NCBI GenBank assembly: GCA_020628265.1
Contig: JAHDFG010000086.1
Coordinates: forward strand, 1 to 8,376
DNA length: 8,376 bases
Direction: 5' to 3'
Source of the DNA: Pseudooctadecabacter sp.
Lineage (GTDB): Bacteria > Pseudomonadota > Alphaproteobacteria > Rhodobacterales > Rhodobacteraceae
Numbering within the stretch: the stretch's first letter is position 1; every line of letters begins with the position of its first letter. The notes beneath the pieces are model-generated. The model was not told the DNA's origin. It saw only the letters and a program-made list of their open reading frames with translations, and searched no databases. Below, one piece after another: positions 1 to 5,318 of this stretch. The translations under genes and the position numbers were made by a program.

Positions 1-796
1 CCGCTGTTGCCTCGGCTTTGTCATACCGCAGATCAAAGGTCTGAAGGCCCCGTTCTGCCAGCCAGCAATCAAACGGGGACGCGGTCATGCCGAAGGTCGT
101 GTTGGCGATGACGATCTGCTCCATAAGCTCAGGGTCTTTGGCCACAGCATAGCCCAGTGTTGCATCCGCATGACCAGCCAACAGCTTGGTGACCGAATGG
201 ATGACGATGTCCGCGCCGTGGTCAAACGGGCGGTAACTGCGCGGCGTTGTAAAGGTGTTGTCGACCATCAGCAGGATGTCGCTGTCCCGCGTCAGTGCCG
301 TGATCCCCTCCATATCGGCAATCCGGATGGTGGGGTTTGCAATGACTTCGACGACAATCATCTTGGTGTTGGGTTTGATCGCTTCGGCGACCTTGGTCGC
401 GTCGGTCGGGTCAACCAATGACGTCTCAATCCCGAAGCGCGGCAGGTCTTGCGTCATCATCCGCAAGGTCCGGCCATACAGTTGGTCGGAGCCGATGACA
501 TGATCGCCCGCCTTCAACAGTCCCAGCATGACAGCCGTGACAGCGGCCATGCCGGACCCATTGACGATCCCGCCCTCGACCCCTTCCAGCGCGTCGATCT
601 TTTGCGCCAGCACCGTGGCATTCGGATGCCCCTCACGGGCGTAGGTGTAGCCTGTCCCGTCTGCGTACTGTGCGTCCAGCGCCGACGGATCGGGGGAGCT
701 ATAGACCACCGATGGCTGCAAAGGCGTTGCAACAGGACGAGACACAGAGGACGGCCACGCCGGACGGCGTGCCATAGACTGGGAAGATTTGGTCAT
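1..796 (-). CDS. Cys/Met-metabolism PLP-dependent enzyme (cystathionine lyase/synthase type), 3' end cut by window
   Basis: An open frame of 265 codons reads leftward from the ATG at 794-796 with no stop before the window edge, so the C-terminal third is missing. The family performs beta/gamma elimination or replacement on cysteine, homocysteine or cystathionine-type substrates with pyridoxal phosphate in the cytoplasm. Visible hallmarks are YTYAR (residues 50-54, phosphate-binding Tyr/Arg), GSGMAA (80-85), Tyr107 in LYGRT, Asp179 in VDNTF for the pyridine nitrogen, and HSVTK with the Schiff-base Lys204, followed by GHAD. The residue after the lysine is Leu and the motif ends HAD, whereas the classical form is often TKY..GHSD, so the exact reaction (MetB, MetC, methionine gamma-lyase or related) cannot be settled. 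Its ATG overlaps the TGA of the upstream carbonic anhydrase-like gene by 4 bases (ATGA). An AAGGA lies 9 nt upstream. It is the last visible gene of the yicC-gmk operon. The fold is secure and the substrate is not. Confidence 0.85.
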   Translation of the reverse strand, partial: MTKSSQSMARRPAWPSSVSRPVATPLQPSVVYSSPDPSALDAQYADGTGYTYAREGHPNATVLAQKIDALEGVEGGIVNGSGMAAVTAVMLGLLKAGDHVIGSDQLYGRTLRMMTQDLPRFGIETSLVDPTDATKVAEAIKPNTKMIVVEVIANPTIRIADMEGITALTRDSDILLMVDNTFTTPRSYRPFDHGADIVIHSVTKLLAGHADATLGYAVAKDPELMEQIVIANTTFGMTASPFDCWLAERGLQTFDLRYDKAEATA

Positions 797-1314
797 TCTG
801 AAAGTTCCTTGAGGCCCGTCCGGTAACGGGCGGCGTTTTCTTGATAGTGAAGCGCGGAGGCCGTGAGGCCCTGAATGGCGGCGGCGTCCAGCTCTCGGAC
901 GATCTTGCCGATGCCCATGACAAGCGAGCCGTCGGGGATGACCTTGCCTTCCGTGATCAGGGCCCCTGCCCCGATCAGGCAATTCTCGCCAATGACGGCC
1001 CCGTTAAGGACCGTGGCCCCCATGCCGATCAAGGAATTGTTCCCGATGGAGCAGCCGTGCAGCATGGCCTTATGGCCGATGGTGCAATTGGTGCCGATGG
1101 TCAACGGAAAGCCCATGTCGGTGTGCAGCACACAGTTTTCCTGCACGTTCGAGCCTTTGCCAACAGTGATCCGTTCATTGTCGCCCCGAATGGTCGTGCC
1201 GAACCAGACAGAGGCCTTGGCCGCAACAGTCACCTTTCCGATCAGGTGACACCCCGGCGCCACCCAGGCCTGAAGATCAACGTCCGGCGAAATTCCATCC
1301 AACTCATAAAGCAT
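793..1314 (-). CDS. gamma-class carbonic anhydrase family protein (left-handed beta-helix)
   Basis: This 173-residue protein has the hexapeptide-repeat pattern (I/V-G-x-x-x-x spaced by six) of a left-handed beta-helix, roughly residues 15-140, followed by a C-terminal helix. All residues expected for a gamma carbonic anhydrase metal site are present: His64 (in VLHTD), His81 (in TIGHK) and His86 (in MLHGC), with Arg43 and Asp45 in RGDN and Gln58 in NVQEN. These correspond to the zinc histidines and Arg59/Asp61/Gln75 of archaeal Cam. It is the short form, without the Cam acidic loop, like CamH, YrdA and PaaY, and some of those have weak or no carbonic anhydrase activity. A homotrimer with zinc at subunit interfaces is expected. 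GAGG lies 8 nt before the ATG. The ATG shares one base with the gmk stop (TGATG), and the stop overlaps the next gene's start by 4 bases. The family is certain; activity on CO2 is only likely. Confidence 0.9.
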   Translation of the reverse strand: MLYELDGISPDVDLQAWVAPGCHLIGKVTVAAKASVWFGTTIRGDNERITVGKGSNVQENCVLHTDMGFPLTIGTNCTIGHKAMLHGCSIGNNSLIGMGATVLNGAVIGENCLIGAGALITEGKVIPDGSLVMGIGKIVRELDAAAIQGLTASALHYQENAARYRTGLKELSE

Positions 1315-1952
1315 CAGCCAAGCCTCGCGAATTCGTCCTGAAGAGCGCGCACGTGATCTGCCAGGTCCGGCTGCTGGTCACGGCGCATCCGCTCTCCCTG
1401 AACGATTGTGCGCAATTCGGCCTCGGTTTTATCAAGATCATCGTTCACCAGCACGTAGTCATAGCTGCGCCAATGGCTGATCTCGTCCCAACTCTGGGCC
1501 ATGCGTTTGTCGATCGTTGCCTTGTCATCCTGCCCGCGGCTTTCCAGACGACGGCGGAGTTCGGCAATCGACGGTGGCAGAAAAAACACGCTCAGCACGT
1601 GCTGACCCAGCGGGCTGTCCTTGATCTGTTCCGCGCCCTGCCAGTCCACATCGAACAAGACATCAACGCCTTCGCTGATCGCCTCCTGCACAGGATCCAT
1701 GGGGGAACCGTAGAAATTGCCAAAGACGTGCGCGTGTTCGAGCATTTTATTCTCGCTCACCAGCTGGCGGAACTCGGCTTCCGTCTTGAAATGGTAGTCC
1801 TTGCCGTCCACCTCGCCCTCGCGCGGTTGCCGCGTGGTGGCCGAGACCGAAAACCGGATCGTCGGATCCCACGCCCGTAAACGTTTCGAGTGGGTGGATT
1901 TGCCCGCACCTGAAGGGGACGACAAAATGATCAGAAGGCCGCGCCGCGCCAT
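1314..1952 (-). CDS. gmk: guanylate kinase
   Basis: Guanylate kinase (212 residues) phosphorylates GMP to GDP with ATP and is essential for GTP and dGTP supply and for recovery of (p)ppGpp-linked nucleotides. The P-loop SPSGAGKST spans residues 12-20. The GMP-binding segment ATTRQPREGE starts at 38, DYHF is at 52-55, and GNFYGSP is at 78-84. DVDWQGA is at 101-107, the lid-region arginines follow SRGQDD near 138-143, and YDYVLVNDDLD is at 164-174, where the family typically has a YDYV(I/V)VND motif. Length is typical. The ATG at 1950-1952 has GGAG 6 nt upstream and begins 3 bp after the yicC stop. The yicC-gmk order is a widespread alphaproteobacterial arrangement. No key residue is missing. 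Confidence 0.97.
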   Translation of the reverse strand: MARRGLLIILSSPSGAGKSTHSKRLRAWDPTIRFSVSATTRQPREGEVDGKDYHFKTEAEFRQLVSENKMLEHAHVFGNFYGSPMDPVQEAISEGVDVLFDVDWQGAEQIKDSPLGQHVLSVFFLPPSIAELRRRLESRGQDDKATIDKRMAQSWDEISHWRSYDYVLVNDDLDKTEAELRTIVQGERMRRDQQPDLADHVRALQDEFARLG

Positions 1953-1955
1953 GGG

Positions 1956-2843
1956 CTACTCCACGTTTTGAACCTGCTCACGCATCTGGTCGATCACCGC
2001 CTTGAGGGCAAGGCCGATCTGCGTGAGGTCTTTTGCACCGGCCTTGGAACACAAGGTGTTTGCCTCGCGGTTAAATTCCTGCGTCAGGAAATCGAGTTTA
2101 CGCCCGACAGGCCCGCCTGCGGCCAGCAGCTCCCGCGCGGCGTTCACATGGGCGCCCAAGCGGTCGATCTCTTCGGTGACGTCCGATTTGACAGCCAGAA
2201 GCGCCAATTCCTGAGCTACGCGATCGCCGTCGACTGGCACGCCAGTGTCCATCACCCGCGCAAGCGCGTTTGTCATCTGGGCTTTGACTGCCTCTCCACG
2301 TCCCGCGGCGGCGGCAACGGCATCGGCTGTCAGCGCCTCAATCTGGTCGATCTGGTCCGAGAGCACCGCCAGCAGCGCCCGCCCTTCTGCGTTCCGCATT
2401 TCGGAGAAGTCTGCCAACGCGGTTTCAAAGCTTGTCATGACAGGTTCCAGCAAGGCCTCTGTCGTATCTTCAGCCCGCGCGACCAAGACACCGCGTTGGG
2501 CCAAGACGTCCGCTGCGGTTGGCTGTCCCAATGTAACACCCTTGGCAAACGCGCGGTCCTGAACCCGGTCCAGCGCCTCAAGGATCAGGTCCAGCCGCGC
2601 TTCGTCCACGTCCAGCTGGCCTTCTGTCTGCGTGCGGTTCAACTTGAGCGCGGCGGACACATTTCCGCGGTCCGCAACCGCGCCGATCTTCGCCCGCAAG
2701 TCCGCTTCAATTGTGGCAAAACCCTCAGGAAGCCGCAGTTTCACATCGAGCCCGCGTCCATTTACGCTGCGAATTTCCCAGACCCACTGGGCCCCTTCGG
2801 CGGAACCCTGCGTAGCGGCAAAGGCGGTCATGGAGCGGATCAC
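1956..2843 (-). CDS. yicC: YicC family endoribonuclease
   Basis: This 295-residue protein matches the YicC family over its whole length. The opening MIRSMTAFA and the WEIRSVNGRGLD segment (22-34) belong to the YicC N-terminal domain. The C-terminal DUF1732 domain is clear in DVTEEIDRLGAHV (221-233), GRKLDFLTQEFNRE (247-260), ANTLCSK, and the final QMREQVQNVE. E. coli YicC has been described as an endoribonuclease that helps degrade the small RNA RyhB and clips RNA in stress conditions; the target here is unknown. The start is GTG at 2841-2843. A strong AAGGA lies 9 nt upstream and the conserved family N-terminus MIRSMTA requires this codon, while the ATG four codons in has no suitable ribosome-binding site. 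It heads the operon leading to gmk, and its divergent neighbour is the PAS gene. Confidence 0.93.
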   Translation of the reverse strand: MIRSMTAFAATQGSAEGAQWVWEIRSVNGRGLDVKLRLPEGFATIEADLRAKIGAVADRGNVSAALKLNRTQTEGQLDVDEARLDLILEALDRVQDRAFAKGVTLGQPTAADVLAQRGVLVARAEDTTEALLEPVMTSFETALADFSEMRNAEGRALLAVLSDQIDQIEALTADAVAAAAGRGEAVKAQMTNALARVMDTGVPVDGDRVAQELALLAVKSDVTEEIDRLGAHVNAARELLAAGGPVGRKLDFLTQEFNREANTLCSKAGAKDLTQIGLALKAVIDQMREQVQNVE

Positions 2844-3044
2844 GGGCGTCTTTCCTTTTGGGGCTATCCCGTTGCACCTAAAGGCAAAAGGGGTCTGGGG
2901 GCAAGGGGCGGTGCCGGGTCAGGCCGGTGATTGAATCTTGGTAAACCCTTGGCCTCATTAACCTATTAGGGATTTGTTTAGAGCAATTACGGCGCGAATA
3001 TGTCAAAAAGTGTAAAGAAATCGTAAGCACCCGAGGTTCAGCAG
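2844..3044. promoter_or_regulatory. divergent yicC / PAS-gene intergenic region
   Basis: This 201-bp gap must hold the promoters of the yicC operon (leftward) and the PAS gene (rightward). Its right half (about 2930-3030) is clearly richer in A and T than its surroundings. I see a GANTC site (GAATC, 2933-2937), the target of the alphaproteobacterial CcrM methylase, and a TTAACC half-site (2958-2963) resembling half of a CtrA box. No promoter hexamer pair matches well. TTGTTT-N17-AATATG from about 2974 is the best rightward candidate, but its -10 box matches only 3 of 6 bases. Confidence 0.35.
2853..2857 (-). promoter_or_regulatory. ribosome binding site that fixes the GTG start of yicC
   Basis: On the minus strand AAGGA sits within AAAAGGAAA, 9 nt before the GTG at 2843. 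The in-frame ATG at 2829-2831 would be 21 nt away, too far for this site, so the site decides for the GTG start. The family-conserved N-terminal residues agree. Confidence 0.75.
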
Positions 3045-3743
3045 ATGAGTTTCACATTTGACCCGTACAAACTGCGCAATGCAGATGTGACCTCCGCAGA
3101 TGACGTTTTGATGACGAATCCCACGGCGCTTACCGAATTGGAAGACTACTGGTCCCGCCTGCCCCGAACCAAAGGTGTTCCTGACCGAACCTCGGTTGAT
3201 CCAGGCGAGATGGGCACGCTGCTGGAAGACAGCTTTATTCTCGAACGTGTCGCTCCGGGAGTGGCCCGCATTCGGGTGGCTGGCCGTAACATCGCCAAAC
3301 TGCTGGGCGTGGAACCCCGTGGTTTGCCATTGACGGCGGCCCTTTTGCCCAATTCCCGCGCGGCACTCTCCAACTACCTTGAGGCCGCCTTCGCTGGCCC
3401 CAGTATTGTCGAACTCCCCCTCGTTGCGCCCCGTGCTGTGGGCCAGCCGGAATTGAACGGCAAGATCCTGCTTTTGCCGCTACGTGACAACCAAGGGAAA
3501 GTGACCCGCGTTCTGGGCGCACTTGTCATGTCCGGACGGCGCGGCCTTGGCGGGCGCCGTTTCGAAATCGGATCGGATGTGCCGCCCCGTGTGCAGCCGG
3601 TGATCAAATTGCGGGCGGTGGATGAGACCGGCCCCGTGCCCCAACGCCGGCCTAGCCTGCGCTCAGTCGCCAGACTGGATGAAATGAAAAAGGCGAAAGA
3701 CGTTCCCGCCCTTCGCCTTGTTGTCTCCAACGACAACCTCTGA
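3045..3743 (+). CDS. single-domain PAS protein (PAS_5 type)
   Basis: This is a 232-residue soluble protein with no signal peptide or membrane segment. Residues about 25-165 look like the PAS_5 domain common in alphaproteobacteria: an N-terminal helix with LEDYWSRLPR, then the ligand-domain strand LLEDSFILERV (59-69), RIRVAGRNIAKLLGVEPRG (75-93), a helical stretch, and the closing beta hairpin KILLLPLRD...VTRVLGALV (140-161). After this comes a 70-residue basic, probably disordered tail rich in Arg, Pro and Lys. No kinase, GGDEF/EAL or HTH output domain is attached, so it probably acts by protein contact, as reported for the Caulobacter single-domain PAS protein MopJ, which I believe belongs to the same family. 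GAGG 8 nt before the ATG supports the start. It diverges from yicC and converges with aroG. The ligand and partner are unknown. Confidence 0.8.
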   Translation: MSFTFDPYKLRNADVTSADDVLMTNPTALTELEDYWSRLPRTKGVPDRTSVDPGEMGTLLEDSFILERVAPGVARIRVAGRNIAKLLGVEPRGLPLTAALLPNSRAALSNYLEAAFAGPSIVELPLVAPRAVGQPELNGKILLLPLRDNQGKVTRVLGALVMSGRRGLGGRRFEIGSDVPPRVQPVIKLRAVDETGPVPQRRPSLRSVARLDEMKKAKDVPALRLVVSNDNL

Positions 3744-3761
3744 CCGGAACGGCCAAGGCGT

Positions 3762-5132
3762 CTAGGCGGATTGAGCCGCCTGTACCTTGTTGCGACGCGC
3801 AGACAGTTCCTCACTAACAAGGAACGCCAGCTCCAGAGACTGCGACGCGTTCAGACGCGGATCGCAGGCCGTGTGGTAACGGTCAGACAGGTCTTCGTCT
3901 GTCACGGCCCGCACCCCGCCGGTGCATTCGGTCACGTCAGCGCCCGTCATCTCGAAGTGGACACCACCCGGGATTGTGCCTTCGGCGTTATGCACCGCGA
4001 AGAATTCACGCACTTCCCGCAGGACACTGTCAAACGGACGGGTCTTGTAGCCCGTCGAGGATTTGATCGTGTTGCCATGCATCGGGTCGCAGACCCACGT
4101 GACCTTAGCGCCCTCTTCTTCCACGGCCTTAATGAGGCGAGGTAGGTGTTCCCCCACGGAGCCAGCACCAAAGCGCGCGATGAGCGTCAAGCGGCCTGCT
4201 TCGTTGTCTGGGTTCAGCTTGGCCATCAGCGCCTTGAGGTGGCCGGACGTCATCGTCGGGCCAGCCTTCAGGCCGATGGGGTTTTGAACGCCAGAACAGA
4301 ATTCAACATGGGCGCCATCGGGCTGGCGGGTGCGATCCCCGATCCAGACCATGTGGCCGGAGCCGGCCAACCATTTGCCAGAGGTGGAATCGACACGGGT
4401 CAGCGCCTCTTCGTACTCCAGAAGCAGGGCTTCGTGGCTGGTGTAGAATTCAACCGTCTCCAGCGCATGGGCGGCTTCTTCGCGCATGCCTGCGGCCTTC
4501 ATAAAGTCCAGCGTGTCGCTGATCTGTTCGGCCATCGCACGGTATTTGTCGGCCTCAGGTGCACCGGTAAAGCCCAGCGTCCAGCCGTGGACCTTGTGAA
4601 TGTCCGCATAACCACCCGTGGAGAACGCGCGCAGCAGGTTCAGCGTGCCAGCGGCCTGCGTGTAGGCCTGCAGCATCTTTTCAGGGTTGGGGATTCGCGC
4701 CTCGGGCGTGAAATCCAGATCGTTGATGATGTCGCCACGGTAGCTCGGCAGTTCCACACCGTTCACTGTCTCGGTCGGGGCCGAACGGGGCTTGGCGAAC
4801 TGGCCCGCCATGCGGCCCACTTTGACCACAGGCACCTTGGCGCCGAACGTCAGAACGACGGCCATCTGCAGCATCACCTTGAACGTGTCGCGGATCGCAT
4901 CCGCGTTAAAGGCCGCAAAACTTTCAGCGCAATCACCGCCTTGCAGCAAAAACGCGTCGCCACGGCTAACGTCGGCCAGATGGTTGCGCAGGCGCCGCGC
5001 CTCACCGGCAAAGACCAGCGGCGGATAGGAGCCAAGCTTTTCCTCAACAGCGGCCAAGGCCGCAGCGTCGGTATAGTCCGGCATCTGTACCCGGGGCTTG
5101 CTGCGCCAGTCAGATTTCTTCCAGTCCGTCAT
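3762..5132 (-). CDS. aroG: class II 3-deoxy-7-phosphoheptulonate (DAHP) synthase
   Basis: DAHP synthase condenses phosphoenolpyruvate and erythrose 4-phosphate, the committed step to chorismate and the aromatic amino acids. This 456-residue enzyme is the class II (AroA-II) type found in plants, Mycobacterium and many alphaproteobacteria, unrelated in sequence to E. coli AroF/G/H. The metal ligands are visible: Cys68 in QGGDCAESF, His352 in CDPMHGN, Glu394 in GGVHFEMTG and Asp424 in CDPRLN. The last three keep a constant 17-residue offset from Mtb His369, Glu411 and Asp441. Substrate-binding residues include Arg107 and KPRS in GRMAGQFAKPRS, Lys289 in GLKAGP and Arg320 in IARFGAG. GGAG lies 7 nt before the ATG. 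It stands alone on its strand, with a candidate promoter at 5189-5217 and a roughly 50-nt leader. The symbol varies between genomes (aroG/aroF). The protein is intact. Confidence 0.96.
   Translation of the reverse strand: MTDWKKSDWRSKPRVQMPDYTDAAALAAVEEKLGSYPPLVFAGEARRLRNHLADVSRGDAFLLQGGDCAESFAAFNADAIRDTFKVMLQMAVVLTFGAKVPVVKVGRMAGQFAKPRSAPTETVNGVELPSYRGDIINDLDFTPEARIPNPEKMLQAYTQAAGTLNLLRAFSTGGYADIHKVHGWTLGFTGAPEADKYRAMAEQISDTLDFMKAAGMREEAAHALETVEFYTSHEALLLEYEEALTRVDSTSGKWLAGSGHMVWIGDRTRQPDGAHVEFCSGVQNPIGLKAGPTMTSGHLKALMAKLNPDNEAGRLTLIARFGAGSVGEHLPRLIKAVEEEGAKVTWVCDPMHGNTIKSSTGYKTRPFDSVLREVREFFAVHNAEGTIPGGVHFEMTGADVTECTGGVRAVTDEDLSDRYHTACDPRLNASQSLELAFLVSEELSARRNKVQAAQSA
3764..3781. terminator. 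weak inverted repeat at the PAS/aroG convergent end
   Basis: AGGCGG-N6-CCGCCT is a perfect 6-bp inverted repeat at the last codons of aroG, with its foot inside the aroG stop codon. It lies 21 bp past the PAS stop. For rightward transcripts it is followed by a T-rich but interrupted stretch (CTTGTTG), and leftward there is no U-tract. It could be a short bidirectional terminator or 3' stabiliser, but it may also be chance in GC-rich coding DNA. Confidence 0.25.
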
Positions 5133-5151
5133 TGTCTTGCTCCGATGAAAT

Positions 5152-5166
5152 GTGCCGATGCGGCAC
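5152..5166. repeat. perfect inverted repeat GTGCCG-ATG-CGGCAC
   Basis: Two perfect 6-bp arms are separated by 3 bp. The centre (5159) is about 114 bp upstream of the predicted sigma-54 start of the GlxA-family gene, a usual distance for an enhancer-binding-protein site. The same repeat lies in the aroG leader, about 20 nt before the start codon, where it could form a small RNA hairpin. It does not match the NtrC (GCACC..GGTGC) or NifA (TGT-N10-ACA) consensus. Confidence 0.4.
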
Positions 5167-5188
5167 GGGGTTTATGAATCCGAACCCG

Positions 5189-5217
5189 TTTATAGCCAGC
5201 TTGTGGATAAGGTCCAA
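5189..5217 (-). promoter_or_regulatory. candidate sigma-70-type promoter of aroG
   Basis: On the minus strand TTGGAC (5217-5212) and TATAAA (5194-5189) are separated by exactly 17 bp. The -10 box matches 5 of 6 consensus bases and the -35 only TTG plus poor remainder, which is common for alphaproteobacterial promoters. The start would fall near 5182, giving a leader of about 50 nt. Confidence 0.4.
5202..5210 (-). promoter_or_regulatory. perfect DnaA-box 9-mer (TTATCCACA)
   Basis: Read on the minus strand, the sequence TTATCCACA is an exact match to the strongest DnaA-box consensus. It lies wholly within the 17-bp spacer of the candidate aroG promoter, where bound DnaA would block or modulate RNA polymerase. 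It is a single box, so it is not an origin. An exact 9-mer is expected by chance on either strand in only about 6 percent of windows of this size. Confidence 0.4.
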
Positions 5218-5218
5218 T

Positions 5219-5241
5219 GACAAAAGGCGTCTTCTTTTGTC
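5219..5241. repeat. operator-like inverted repeat GACAAAAG-N7-CTTTTGTC
   Basis: Two perfect 8-bp arms are centred on 5230. The repeat lies directly upstream of the candidate aroG -35 box (centre about -48) and just upstream of the sigma-54 -24 element of the GlxA-family gene (centre about -43). The placement suits a regulator acting on both divergent promoters. There is no U-tract after it, so a terminator is unlikely. The binding protein is unknown. Confidence 0.55.
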
Positions 5242-5244
5242 GAA

Positions 5245-5264
5245 TTTGGCACTCAATTTGCTTG
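5245..5264 (+). promoter_or_regulatory. sigma-54 (RpoN) promoter of the GlxA-family regulator
   Basis: TTTGGCAC-N5-TTGCTTG matches the RpoN consensus TTGGCACG-N4-TTGCW. The invariant GG (5248-5249) and GC (5260-5261) are separated by exactly 10 bp. Transcription would begin near 5273, which leaves a 46-nt leader, the AAGG at 5308-5311 and the ATG at 5319. Sigma-54 promoters need an AAA+ enhancer-binding protein, not identified here. Confidence 0.65.
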
Positions 5265-5306
5265 ATCCGATTTAGGAAAGGTGGTCAGCCTAATCAACAC
5301 GACTAC

Positions 5307-5311
5307 GAAGG
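5307..5311 (+). promoter_or_regulatory. ribosome binding site that fixes the regulator start at 5319
   Basis: GAAGG lies 7 nt before the ATG at 5319. The upstream in-frame ATG at 5217 has an AAGG only 4 nt away, and a start there would place the sigma-54 promoter inside the coding region and add 34 residues unlike the family N-terminus. Confidence 0.7.
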
Positions 5312-5318
5312 CCGCATC

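Noticed and set aside
2829..2831. ATG start for yicC
   Set aside because: It is 21 nt from the only good AAGGA, and it would drop the conserved first four residues of the family.
2958..2971. Full CtrA box (TTAA-N7-TTAA) upstream of the PAS gene
   Set aside because: TTAACC gives one half, but the expected second TTAA position reads GGGA. Only a half-site is supported.
5151..5166. NifA upstream activating sequence (TGT-N10-ACA)
   Set aside because: The sequence is TGT-N10-CAC, so the right half does not match; only the simple inverted repeat is retained.
4146..5177. Long open frame antisense to aroG (343 codons), and similar ones antisense to yicC (1968-2930) and gmk (1353-1880)
   Set aside because: High-GC coding DNA produces long antisense frames. 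The translations show no recognisable domain and lie opposite genes with clear family motifs.
5133..5216. Aromatic amino acid attenuator or leader peptide before aroG
   Set aside because: The leader is only about 50 nt, with no run of Phe, Tyr or Trp codons and no hairpin followed by a U-tract.
5201..5241. Replication origin or partition site suggested by the DnaA box and AT-rich repeats
   Set aside because: Only one DnaA box is present, with no repeats of it, no AT-rich unwinding element and no replication genes nearby.
5217..5318. Longer GlxA-family regulator beginning at ATG 5217
   Set aside because: The extra 34 residues look unlike the family N-terminus, and the stretch contains the sigma-54 promoter and an inverted repeat. 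A better spaced ribosome-binding site precedes 5319.
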